The notes under the pieces: generated by a model | Databases searched by the model: none | Told to the model about the DNA's origin: nothing | The model's input: the letters and a program-made list of their open reading frames with translations, nothing else | Position numbers and translations under genes: made by a program | Source: Arachis hypogaea | Lineage: Eukaryota > Streptophyta > Magnoliopsida > Fabales > Fabaceae | NCBI RefSeq assembly: GCF_003086295.3 | Contig: NC_092038.1 | Coordinates: 133,165,132 to 133,229,131, forward strand | DNA length: 64,000 nucleotides | Reading direction: 5' to 3' | Shown: positions 1 to 12,103 of the stretch, piece by piece | Layout of the letters: the number at the start of each line of letters is the position of its first letter | Position numbering within the stretch: the stretch's first letter is position 1

Positions 1-1168
1 CCAAAAGTGCTAATGGAAAGATTGTTAGTTCAATTGTCTTGGATAGTAAGTTTTGGCAAGATTGTCTTACCACTGTGAAAATTGTTGGTCCTCTTATTAA
101 GTTGTTGAAACTTGTTGATGTTGATGAGAAACCCTCTTTAGAATACGTGTATGAAGGCATGCAAAGAGGCAAAAATGCTATCAAGACAGTGTTTAAAAAT
201 TGAAAAGCTGCTTATACGCCATATACGAGTATCTTAAAAATGAGATGGGATAAGCATTTGAAGCGCGATCTCCATGCGGCGGCGTACTTTTTAAATCCAG
301 GCATTTTATATAGTGAGAAATTTGTTGAGAAGACAAATATATTGAGATCTTTACTTGATTTGCTTGATGTTGAAACACTTTGTGATGACTCAGTTGCCGC
401 AATGCAAGAGATACAGCTGTATCGAAATTGTAAAGAAAGTTTTGGGAGGAAAAGTGCTAAAAGAGCGGAATCAAGACTCGAACCTGGTAAGTTATTTTAT
501 ATCCAAGTTCAGTTCAGTTTGAAAGTTTAATATGTTGAGTGATAAACATTAAAAAGTATTTGATTTTTATATCTATGTGGGTGAACGGTGGAGGCTACAC
601 GGTGAAAGTGTTCCTAATTTACAAAAAATGGCAATCTGTCTTCTTCATCAAATCTCTTCTTCATTTGGATGTGAGAGGAACTGGAGCCTTTTTGAACCGG
701 TTAGAGCATCAAAGGTTAAGTGACATTATTTATGTCACCTATAACCTACGCCTTCAATATAGGTTGCATCAAAAGAAGAGGAATTATGATCAAATTGACA
801 TTCAAAGCATTAACACGGTAGATTTTTGGGTAATGACAGATGAGGATGATCCTGAATTTACTAATGGAGATGTCGAAGGCATTGAAAGTTTAATATACAC
901 TAATAATGCTATGTCTTCGTATCTTAATGGTGAGTGACATAGCAAACTTTGTTTCATTCCATAAAGATATATGTCGTTAATATTGATTTCTTATTGAGTT
1001 TTTTTCCTATTTTATTAGATGGAGGAGACATGGAAGTTGAAGTAGATATGCCTGATGTTGTAATTGAATCCTCAAATACTTCTTTTGGTGGTACTTCTGA
1101 AAATGGTGGCTTTGAATTACCTGTTTATGATGGAGACATCGGAATACTTAATGATGATTATAACTTCT
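1..1168 (+). pseudogene. hAT-type transposase-like gene, 3' part, decayed
   Basis: The window opens inside this reading frame (codon phase from base 3). The translation resembles the DUF659 to hAT-dimerisation part of plant hAT-derived proteins: it has the stretch VVGPLIKLLKLVD-like, then LKRDLHAAAYFLNPG near 255-300, and a tail resembling NRLEHQRLSDIIYVTYNLRLQ near 700-760. An in-frame TGA at 201-203 breaks the first part. A probable splice donor lies near 487. The dimerisation segment changes frame between about 590 and 700, so at least one small indel is present. The acidic C-terminus runs on in two further pieces to about 1168. The first half of the gene is outside the window. In the family such proteins bind DNA and dimerise through the C-terminal domain; here I infer a dead copy. 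Family assignment is from pattern recognition only. Confidence 0.7.
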
Positions 1169-2187
1169 AATGAGTAGTGTCTTTGTTTAGCTGAAGTATT
1201 GTTTGTTCAATGTTGTTTCTTTTGGTTGCAAAACATTTTGTGTTTGTCATTTATGTGCGTTTTGATTGTCTTTAGTTATAAACTTTGATATTTGAAGTTG
1301 TTTATGACCTTTTAAATTTTAATGATAAATTATGAATAATTCATTTTGTGAAATTGTTAAATTTTGAATTTTATTAATTCAGAAATTATTGAATTTAAAA
1401 TTTTAAAATTATGTATTGAATTTTTTATAATTTTATTCTATATTTGATTAAATTGGTTCAACTTCGGTTGAACTATTGAACCATTGAACCAGTCACTCGA
1501 CCGATTCAATGACCGATCTGGTTCTCGCAACCTTGATAAAAATTAATCAGCGATAAGTCAATTAAAAATAAAAAAATTGATTAAATAATTAATTAATCGA
1601 TCGAAATTATATATATTTTATATAAATATATGATTTTATTATATTCATTAGGAAAAAGTCTAGAGGACCAGTACTTTTATTCAAATTTGACCAACAATTA
1701 ACCAACAAAAGAAAAGTGAGTAATTTCACATTAGATATAATTTCACATCATTAATAATGACTAATTGATGGGTACAAATCACAAAACCTACTGTCCCCTA
1801 ATACTCCTTTTTGATTTAGTTCAATTTGAATTGAACCTTTAAATTTTTAAACATCTAATTTGATCGATTTGATCGCGAATTCAGTTTTCAAAAGACCGAA
1901 ATAAATTAATTAAATCAACACACAAAAATTAAATCTAGCTTATTAATAATTGAATTTAATTGTAAAAGGTAAAACTATTATGTGTGTCCATTTTTGTGCA
2001 AGTTCTTTTTACTCTTTTATTGTAAAAAAAAACAAAATTTTTACTTTTTGATGAATTAATTTGAATATAAAAAATAAAAAAGTATGTGTTATGAGATATT
2101 TGGATGAAGTTATTTTGAGTGGGTATGGGGAAGTGCAAGAGGAAATGAAGCATGAGTATGAGGAGTTGGATGATGAGGCGCATGGGA
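1169..2187. other. AT-rich spacer upstream of the RlmN-like gene
   Basis: No coding exon or structured repeat recognised. The stretch is very AT-rich. The last 150 bases contain the 5' leader of the next gene; several ATGs upstream of 2188 lie in other frames. Confidence 0.5.
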
Positions 2188-5100
2188 ATGGCGATACTTG
2201 TGCCACCCAACCCTATTCCTTCCATAATCCCTACCTTCCCTCGCTCTTTCACCACCCTAACTACGCCGTTTCTCACTACTTCCCGCCGCCTAACTCTTTC
2301 AGCTCCATCTTCTTCCTCTTCTTCTCATTACCACTTCTCTGATTTTGGTCATTACTTAACGCTCTATAATTTTAAAAATATTTTACTTCCCTTTTTAATT
2401 TTGTCAATATTTTTTAGATGCAGGAGAAGGCGACTGCGTTGCAAATGCAATTCCATGGAATGGTTCTAAGGTGCTTCTTAAAGGGATGACTTATACTCAA
2501 CTCCAAGTATGTTTCGTTGTTTTAATTTCACTTTCGTTTATCATTGTTTTCGATATGAATTGTTTTCATTTACTTAAACTATGTACTTTTTTTTTATAAA
2601 TAAGATGATTTTCAAATAATATGTTATTGTTAGTAAGACATGCCAGTTCTTAAGCTTGCTTCAGGTTTTATGGAATATGGATAGAACAAAGTCAAAGTTT
2701 TAGTTTCGGTATCTTATGTTGTTCTATGAATAAACTACTATTTATGACAACCAAAGATTTATGCACAGCCAATTCTAACCATGAAAGAGATAAACTAGCT
2801 CAATATCCATTGAAGATTGGGGTAGTTGACAAAGCTATCCAAAACGGTTGACAAAACTACCCAATCTTTGATGATAATGGGTTAGTTTATATCTTTCACG
2901 GGTAGAATTGTTTTATTCTTGAATTTCTGTTGAACATGTCATGAGCAGGCAAAGAGAGATATATTGTGAAAAATGGGTATTTGATTTCTCAATTTTTGTT
3001 GTTACTGCACAGAAATGGGTTCAATCTCATGGATACAGACCCGGGCAGGCAATGATGTTATGGAAGCGTATGTATGGAAACGATATTTGGGCTTTTCATA
3101 CTGATGAACTGGAAGGTTCATAATTCACCATCTTCTCCTTCATGTATTTAAGCGAGTTCAAATCATTTGTTTTATGAAAATTTGTACTGTTCAATAAGTT
3201 AATCATGCTAATGTCCATCTTTTTCAGATCCTCCAACTGAATGAGTTAAAACTCATGATTTTCTATCAACTTTCGCTTAGATATTCTGATTCTAGTTTAC
3301 TAATAAATGTAATTTATATACCAATGTTATAAACATGTAGGTTTGAACAAAGATTTCAAGAAGATGCTGAGTGAAAAAGCTGAGTTCAGGGCACTCTCTT
3401 TGAAAGAAATTCGCACAGCGGCTGATGGAACTAGGAAGGTTGAAATGATCTTTCCCACTGTGTTTGCCTTCTATTTTTCTTACAGCATACGTTCATCTGT
3501 TAATCCATGTTGCAATCCATTTTTCCCACTCTTTTGTGATGCATTTTTGGAGAGTCTTCGTGTTGACTGTTAATCTCACAGGATATTGCAGATTTTGTTC
3601 GCATTGGATGATGGGATGGTTGTAGAAACAGTTGTCATACCTTGCGATAGAGGCAGGACCACTGTGTGTGTTTCAAGTCAAGTTGGTTGTGCCATGAATT
3701 GCCAATTTTGCTATACTGGAAGGTAACTTCTTTTTCTGTTGTGATCAATTTACTGGCTACATTCTGATAGGAATCAAACATCTGATTAGTTAGGAGTTAG
3801 CTGGTATATGAGTAGTTAGGATTTAAGAGAGGATAGTGGTCTCTAGAATGGACCTTAACACTTGTAACCATTTATAATAAGTAGCAACAACGCATAATTC
3901 CTCTATTGTTTTACTGTTCTTTCCTTCACTCACTTGTTCGCTGGTCCAGTTTTATCACATTTGAATCTTGGTTCTTGTTCTATTTTGCCTGCAAGTTTGA
4001 AACACACCTAAATATTTTGCAGAATGGGTCTCAGGAGACACCTTACTGCTGCAGAAATAGTAGAACAGGCAGTTTTTGCCCGTCGAATGCTTACCAGTGA
4101 AGTTGGTTCCATCACTAATGTTGTCTTTATGGTAGGTCTATAATTTTGTTGACAGTTGTAAAGCTTACCTCATGTCAACAGTCTGCATAGATCAGAATTT
4201 GTACTGTATTCTTAAATTCTAGATAATAGACTGCTACTTCTGTTCACACTTCATACATTAACATGTCAATGTGGTGATAGAAAAATATCTCTAAAATATG
4301 AGGGGAAAGATATTCTATCTTTTATTTTCGCTACTCCTGTCTCCTAACATATAAAATTATCCATGAGTCCCTATTTAAACTTTTGATTTTATGTTATTGT
4401 TGATTACATGCTAATACCAGCTATATATTTCTTTTAGGGAATGGGAGAACCACTACATAACATTGATAATGTCATTAAAGCTGCAGATATTATGGTGGAT
4501 GAGCAAGGGCTTCAATTCAGTCCCCGCAAGGTCACTATTTCTACCAGTGGGCTTGTTCCACAGCTCAGACGTTTCCTTCATGAATCCAAGTGTGCTTTAG
4601 CTGTTAGTTTGAATGCCACTACTGATGAGGTAAATTTATTATTAATTACATGAAAAAAAAAAAGTTGATGACAGGGAGGGAGGGTTGATCAAACTTGAAT
4701 ATAATATTTCAGGTGAGAAATTGGATCATGCCTATAAATCGGAAGTATAAGTTGGACTTGCTTCTGGGTACTCTTCGGGAGGAGCTTTGCTCGAAACGCA
4801 ACTATAAAGTTCTTTTTGAGTATGTGATGCTTGAAGGAATTAATGACAGGTTAGTTTGCTTTTGCCCCCTAGTGTTCATTGTCATGTTGCCAGACAAACT
4901 ATTTTTCAGACTTTCAGTTCAGAATAATTTGTTTGGTCCACACACAACAGGGTCATAAATGACTTTTTAGGATTAAAATCCATAAGATTTTGAATTGGAA
5001 TGGAGCAAAGAATTCCAAATTGCATGATGCTCTGCTATTATATTGGCGGTTCCTTGTAGCTTAATGTTTAAGTAGGATTTTTCATGATATTTAATAAAAT

Positions 5101-5580
5101 TTTGTAGCACCTTTTTTCCTTCTATCTGTTCTATGACTAGTGGCTGTTAAGTTTAAAATCTTCATCCATATATCTATATTCTTCCAGCCAGTGGAATATG
5201 GGTCGTTTGTTGTTGATGAAATCTTTATGTGACTTTCCCTTTTCCCTTGCTCAGTAGTTTTTCCCCCCTTAACTTGTAATCTTTTATGCAGTGATGACGA
5301 TGCAAAGAGGCTAATTGAGCTTGTGAAGGGAATTCCATGCAAGATCAATCTCATCTCATTCAACCCGCATAGTGGATCATTCTTCAGACCAACAAAAGAG
5401 GAGAGGATGATTGAGTTCCGGAACACATTGGCCGGTGGAGGGTGCACAGTCTTCTTGCGGCTCAGTCGTGGCGACGATCAGATGGCTGCCTGTGGTCAGT
5501 TAGGCAAGCCCGGCACCATTCAGGCACCGTTGCTCCGCGTACCACAGCAGTTCCAAATGGCTATTGGAAATTCAGCTTGA
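2188..5580 (+). CDS. RlmN/Cfr-like radical SAM RNA methyltransferase, probably plastid
   Basis: Nine exons splice in consistent phase: 2188-2347, 2418-2506, 3013-3115, 3341-3438, 3592-3722, 4023-4131, 4438-4629, 4713-4849 and 5292-5580, giving 435 aa. The radical SAM motif CxxxCxxC is C183, C187 and C190, inside [14 protein letters not shown]176 just upstream and C407 in AACGQL match the two extra cysteines that bacterial RlmN uses for methyl transfer. [11 protein letters not shown]-binding in the family, is also present. Bacterial RlmN methylates C2 of A2503 in 23S rRNA and of A37 in some tRNAs. The first 50 or so residues are rich in Ser, Thr and Pro and poor in acid, like a chloroplast transit peptide, so action in the plastid is inferred. 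The start at 2188 was chosen because it gives this leader and the right splice phase. All key residues are intact. AATAAA-like signals follow near 5735. Confidence 0.93.
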
Positions 5581-5959
5581 TTCTTTACGTATAGATGTGG
5601 CTACAAATTTGTCCAACAGTTATTAGATGAATCCCACATAGACTTGACATTGAGAAAGCAAAATTTATTTAGCACTAGCTAGTCGGATTGTTATATTTAT
5701 CTATTTCCATATTGGAAATCCCTACTGTTCACAATAAATTTGATATATGATGTATGATATATTTTCATAACCGTGGAGCATCCAAATTCTTTGGTCAACT
5801 CTGGTGTTGTATCACGTTTTGTTTGCTTGCATTTTCAGATTATTTGATTAATAAAGGGAAAACTTGTGGTGGCTCTTGCATATGTTACATTTTTTGGCAC
5901 GACTCTGGCTAGTATTTCCATCTGTAAACTGTGATCTATTGCTGGTTGTGAGCCAGCCA

Positions 5960-6029
<70 letters not shown>

Positions 6030-6046
6030 TTTTTTTAACATGATAC

Positions 6047-6082
<36 letters not shown>

Positions 6083-7378
6083 AAACAAGGCATTTTTTAA
6101 CATAACACGCTTTTATTTTTAGTTCATTAACACCTGCATTTCTTGTTGGTTAAGTTTATCCTAAAGAAGTGAGCATAGAATATTCTTTTGTTCTTCCCAG
6201 GTACAGGTGTCCAACTTTAGAGGAGGGGCTTTCAAGTGTTTTTTTTTAGTTAGTGTAACGTGTTTGCCTAGGGAACTTACTAGGTCCTTTTCACCGTCAA
6301 CAAGCAATCATTTTGGGAATGGATCTTCTCCATTTCTCTTTATTTTTTTAACATTTAAAAGAGTAAAGTGTGATCTCTCACGATTAATTTTATAAGTAGA
6401 ATCAAAAATAAATATGAGAGAAAAAATAATGAAGATTAAGAATCATACTTTAGGTTGTCAATTTTTTTTAACAATTAAAAAGATCCATTTTCAATATTTT
6501 TTCTTCTTACATTTTTTTTTATTAATAATAATCATTACATGGGAACTTAAAAAACGTTCGGGGTCTGTATACTAAACCAAGTAATATTAATAGTGCGATT
6601 GTTCGTAAAACTGAGTAGTTAATATTCCTTAAATTACTACATGCAAGTTGCAACCATCATCAAGTGCTGCTTATGAAACCAGCAACGCCATATATTCCGA
6701 TTATCTGCATGACCCCTAAGACTCAAGTAAAATAAAAGTTAGGAATTTAATTGCAAAATTATTTACTAAGATATTTTTAGTTAATAATAATTAATTTTAT
6801 AATATAAATATTTCATTGTTAATTGTGCTCCACATTCTGTGCAGGATAAAAAAAGAATAATCAATATGTATTGCATTAAAACATGAAAATAACAAATAAT
6901 TAACGGTATTTTTTTTGAAAAAAAAAGTTCAACACCAAAATAAAACAAAATAATACAGAAAAAAATAAAATAATTAAATAATTTCTATGTCATTTTCGGC
7001 ATAGTTGGGTTAATAATGCTATTTAACCAAATGTTTATGCTTTATGACTTTTGAGATAACTACATAGTTAATTGACCTTTTTTTATTTTTCAACACATAA
7101 TTAACTTTTTTTTACTACACACACATAATTTTTTTTTTTAATTTTTAATTTTTTTAGCTTGAATTTTTAGCGAAGCAAAGGGAAAGGAAATTGATATTTT
7201 GCTCGGGGAGTTGTGGTGCACGCGCTTCATCTTGAGGTGAGGAATGAATGTAAACTTGGCGGGGTTTTCACCTGATGTTGATGAACATAAAACATTGAAC
7301 AATACGTAACCAGAACCCGCACTCTTTCTCTGGTTCTCCATTTCTCCCCTTTGCAGTTACAGTTACGGTTACACCTCT
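5581..7378. other. Spacer between the RlmN-like and SAMHD1-like genes
   Basis: Holds the 3' untranslated region of the upstream gene, two microsatellite blocks near 6 kb, and AT-rich sequence with many A or T runs. No coding exon recognised. Confidence 0.5.
5960..6080. repeat. Compound microsatellite (CT)n(AT)n plus (AAT)n
   Basis: A CT run from about 5960 passes directly into an AT run that ends near 6025. A separate AAT run of about eleven units follows at 6046-6080. Confidence 0.95.
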
Positions 7379-7408
7379 TCTCATTCTCTCTCTCTCTCTC
7401 TCTCTCTA
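7379..7408 (+). promoter_or_regulatory. Pyrimidine (CT) patch in the 5' leader
   Basis: An uninterrupted TC tract ends about 60 bases before the ATG of the SAMHD1-like gene. Plant core promoters and 5' leaders often carry such Y-patches, so a role in transcription start or translation is plausible. It is also simply a microsatellite. Confidence 0.45.
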
Positions 7409-7469
7409 GCCTCACGATTCATTCTCTTCTTTGCTTCACTCGTTGTTGTTGCTCAGCAATCAGCATTCA

Positions 7470-10400
7470 ATGGCTGCTCCTGCAAACGACGTCGTCGCTG
7501 TTGAAAGGACATTGCTCAAGCACGTTCGCGACAACGTCCATGGCAATATTTTCCTCGAGCCGGTAATCAACAGCTTTTTTTATATACTATTTAGGAACAA
7601 AAAATGGAACATAACTCTCATTCAAAATTTTCTCTAAATTCATTTTGCTTCGCTTGTTGTTATTTTTTTCCTCTTCGTGTTTCTGGTCACTTTTGCTTAC
7701 TTATAACATTAGGTGTAGATTCTGTGGCTGTAAACTGAATAGTTGTATGTATGAATGAGATTTTTCCGTGATGGAGTGTAATCCTCTAACTAAGAGAAGA
7801 TTCGGAAATCCTCAGGAGTATGCGTATAGTTGTGAATTTATGATCAACAATATAACATCGGTTGAAACAAGATTAAACTTAATCGAAAGTGAAAGAGAAT
7901 AATAAATGAAGATTTTCACTATGAGAAAGTTGTAATAATAGTAAATTCAGAAACCGGATGGACTATTTTTATTTTAGCCTTTTCTGGTGGTACATTTTTT
8001 CATCATTTATTGTTTCCGTTGATTTTGGTTGAACCTGAAATTCTCGTTGTTCATTGCAGATTTTCTTGAAATTTGTTGACACCGAACAATTTCAGAGGCA
8101 AGTGCGCATAGTCAAACTATATACTACTACTACTTAACTCTCTTACTTCTTTTAACTTTATTTTTTTTTCTTGTTTTAAATTTATGCAGACTTCGTGATT
8201 TGAAGCAGCTAGGTGAGTCAACTTACTACATGTGAATGAAGTAGTCAAATAGGATTCATGAAATAACTCTATGTTTATCAACTTTAGTATATAGTTTTAT
8301 GGCAGAGCATATAGATGTTGTGAGGAAGTCTGCACTTAGTCGATCAAAATTAAGCCCTAACTTTGAATCTTTGATTTTAATGTAATACAGGTCTAACTCA
8401 TATGGTTTACCCTGGAGCTGTACACACTCGTTTTGAGCATTCACTTGGTGTTTATTGGCTTGCCGGCAAAGCTATTGACATAATAAAAAAATACCAAGTA
8501 AATATATATAAACTACCTTGTGTTGCTATATGCTTGTTATTGGCAAGATGATATGAGATTATGTTGTTAAACAATCTTACTATGCTTTTAGGGCCCAGAG
8601 CTTGGTATTGAACATTGTGATGTGATGGCAGTAAAGCTTGCTGGTACCTGACATCTTTGGAGAGTTATTTGTTTTGACACTTCTAATTCCGCTATTTTGT
8701 TATTATTACTAATATGATATGATATTCTGCCTAGGATTACTGCATGATGTTGGCCATGGTCCCTTCAGCCACATGTTTGAGGGCAAGTTCCTTCCCCGGG
8801 TCTCTAATGGTGACAAATGGTAATTCTACGATATTCTTGTTAACTCAGGTTTTCTGACTTCTGTACATTGAAGTTTCTTCACATGATTAATAGCACATGT
8901 TTCCTGCTTCTTCCAACAACATTCCTAAAAATTATATTGTCTATAACTAGAACAAAGAAATATAGCAATGTTTGTGGGACTTGCTTCACATTATCCATTA
9001 AACTGAAGAGAGATATAACGGATTCTGTCATTATGACTTAGTAACTTTTACATATTTTCTGGATTTGTTTATTTCTATTTAAGGAGTTAAATTGATTTTC
9101 TAGAACCTGCAACTATGTGTTGGTTGAGAATTCATCCTTTTGAATTAACATTACTTTCAGGTCCCATGAGAAAATGTCAGCGAAGATGATAGATTACATG
9201 GTTGATGAACACAATATTGATATTGATCCTGAACTCCTCAAGAAAGTGAAGGTTAGACCTTAGTGTGTGCTATCAAATGAATACACTCGTACTTCTGTTT
9301 CATGGTTTTTTGAAGCAGCATTCTGTGATCGGTGAGAAAGGGCAGTTCCTCTTGACATGTTGCACAATTAAGAAATTCTTGGAGTGCAATGATACTCTAT
9401 TTTTGGACCATATTAACATCATTACATTTCTGCTATTTTGTAATCTAATATGTTTTGGCTCCTTGAACTATTTTACTTGTTGAGGTTCTTATGTTTCTCT
9501 TTCTGTACATATAACACATCTATAGTTAGAAAATTCCAGTTTATAGATAAGGAGCTCTGATGCGGTTTTAAATTGTGGCAGGAAATGATCACTTCAAGCT
9601 GTGGCAATCCTACACAAAATGTAGGTCTTCCTAATTCTAATTGTCTCTCTTCTGGATGTTAGTTATTTGCTCTCTACCATCTTACTACTCCTAAAATTTC
9701 CTTTTTGAATTTCTTAGGCAAAGGGAAACCAGTTCTTGTATGATATTGTGGCAAATGGTCGCAATGGAATTGATGTTGATAAGTACATACTTTTCTGCCT
9801 TTCTTCCTCGTCTTGTGTGACTGTTATTGATATGTGTGCTTTTGATAATAGTACTATAAAATTCATTATTTTCAGGTTTGACTACATTGTTCGTGATTGT
9901 CGTGCTTGTGGCCTAGGTTGCAACTTTCAGCCTGAAAGGTATTTATTAGGATGAATGCTTTGAGTTTGACAATGATTGCTCTTTTGTGCAGAAATGTTAC
10001 TCTACTATTGATTCCTGAACTATGCAGAAGCATCCATATTTTATCCAGTTTCTCTTTTCAAAAGGGATGATAACTGAAAATAATTTTACTGTATTTTGCA
10101 GATTGATGGAGACAATGCAAGTCATTGACGATGAAATATGTTATCGTGCCAAAGATTGTTAGTACATTCTGAAAATTTTGATATCATTGTTAGGGTGGAA
10201 GTTATGGTACGTATGTTATCTCAGTTTGACATGTTGGTCAGATCTGACAATTCACAAGTTATTTGCAACGCGGGCTGATTTGCATCGAACTGTCTATACA
10301 CATGCAAAAGTACAAGTGAGTGATTTTAGTATTTTACTAACTTCACTGATGCAAAAGCAAAAATCCAATTATTCCGCCTTTCAACGAGAGAAAACCACTT

Positions 10401-12103
10401 CAATGTTGACTTTTGTTTCCTTTATCAGGCAATAGAATTGATGGTCATAGATGCGCTGGTGAAAGCAAACCCATATCTTGATATTGCCTCCTCAATTCAT
10501 CAACCATCTGAATTTTGGAAGGTCTGTAATAATTTTAAATTTTTTGGAGTTGGGATTTCGAACGTAGCAGTAGCACCATGGAAATATCTCTCTCTTGCCA
10601 TATATTGCAGTTAGATGACTCGATTCTTAAAGCAATTGAGATTTCTCCTCGAGAAGAGCTCAAGGAATCCCAAGACTTGATCCGACGCATTCGCAGAAGA
10701 GATATATACCAGGTATTCTACCTTACATTTTCTAGCATAGATCCTTAACTCTCTATCTTTGTTTCTTTTTTCATTGTCTTTTCTCCTTTACTATTGTCTA
10801 TTTTACAGGACATGAGAATTGAATATTTCTGTGTAGCATTGTAGTATTGCTTAGTAGATAATTATCATCATCAGCGCATGCTAACATGTTATTTAAACTA
10901 TATCATTTTACTCCACTTTGTAGTTCTGCAATGAGTTTTCAGTACCAAAGGACAGACTTGACCACTTCAGAAACATCACACCCCAGGATATTGTTTGTTC
11001 CCAGGTTCACAAATAGTCGTTTAACTAGTTATTTGCTTATTTATTTTGGCAGAGAGGGGGTTCGTTACTTTATTATTCATGATATATATCAGTTTTTTAA
11101 TTTTTGGCTTGTCAGACAAATGGCATAAATTTGAAGGAAGATGATGTTGCTGTGAGCAATGTTAAAATTGATTTGACATACGGAACAGAAAACCCTCTCG
11201 AAAGGTACTTGACAAAGAAATGGTGACATAAGTCAAAGCACTTTCTTATATGGTATGGGCATTGACTAATGTTCTTTCTTTATTGTGCATGAATCTCCTG
11301 ATCCAGAATTAAATTCTTCAAGGTACAGTTATTTATGTTCTAGAGTTATATTTCATTTAAACTTTTGCACGTTGGTGTGTGAATGGTGATTGCAAATCTT
11401 GTAGTACATGTAACAACTTAAACAAAAGGCAAGCAAAATAGTCTAATTTGGAAAGATTATTAGTATGTATGTAATCAATTTTTTGGCCAATAGGTGGTTA
11501 TGGTATACCTGTAATTGCTCGATATTGTTATGTTGCAATCCAAATTTTGTAATGGCTTTGATAATCCTCATTCCTCCATGTGCTATTCGATTTGCATGTT
11601 GGCAAAGTATAATCTGTCTCTTCATTTTGAACATTCTTCCAAGTTGTAAACCAAGCTTAGCCCACAGACATCACATTACAAAATCCAAACTGCATCTTAT
11701 ATCATGCATATTCTAGATGTAACTTTGAGTTCGATAGTGAAGAGCATAACAGTTTTTTTTCTCCATTGACCAGGATTACGAGAGCAAAGAAAAGTTCCCA
11801 ATCCCAGACTATCGCATCAGTCATTTGTTGCCAGCTTTCAACAAAGACATCATAGTGAGGGTATACAGTAAGAAGCCTGAACTGGTTAGTACCTGGTGAC
11901 AAAATGAAGAAACCACAGCAAAAGTATTATATTTTCACAAGTAGTTATTATTGTTGTTGTTGATGATGATGATGATGGTGTAGGTTGGTGCTGTTTCTGC
12001 TGCCTTTGAAAATTATCAGTACAAGATATTTGGAAGAAAAGCGCAAGTGCACGAAACTCCTGAGAAGAAGAAACGCGGAAGATGCCATCAGTTGCATGTC
12101 TAA
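7470..12103 (+). CDS. VEN4: SAMHD1-like HD-domain dNTP triphosphohydrolase (VEN4 type)
   Basis: Nineteen exons join in phase to 465 aa: 7470-7562, 8060-8097, 8190-8212, 8391-8497, 8592-8643, 8735-8819, 9161-9251, 9582-9620, 9718-9782, 9876-9938, 10102-10157, 10242-10315, 10429-10521, 10611-10712, 10924-11004, 11116-11204, 11307-11322, 11774-11884 and 11984-12103. The metal-binding HD signature is complete: H68 in RFEHSLG, H108-D109 in [12 protein letters not shown], and D197 in GIDVDKFDY. The blocks YPGA and [16 protein letters not shown] also match SAMHD1. SAMHD1 enzymes hydrolyse dNTPs to nucleosides and triphosphate and so control dNTP pools. The Arabidopsis homologue VEN4 affects plastid and leaf development. 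No N-terminal SAM domain is present, as expected for plant members. Intron 2 has a GC donor and exon 17 is only 16 nt. The ortholog name is from family knowledge. Confidence 0.93.

Noticed and set aside
3343..3573. 76-codon open frame as a separate small gene
   Set aside because: It is exon 4 of the RlmN-like gene (to 3438) read on into the intron.
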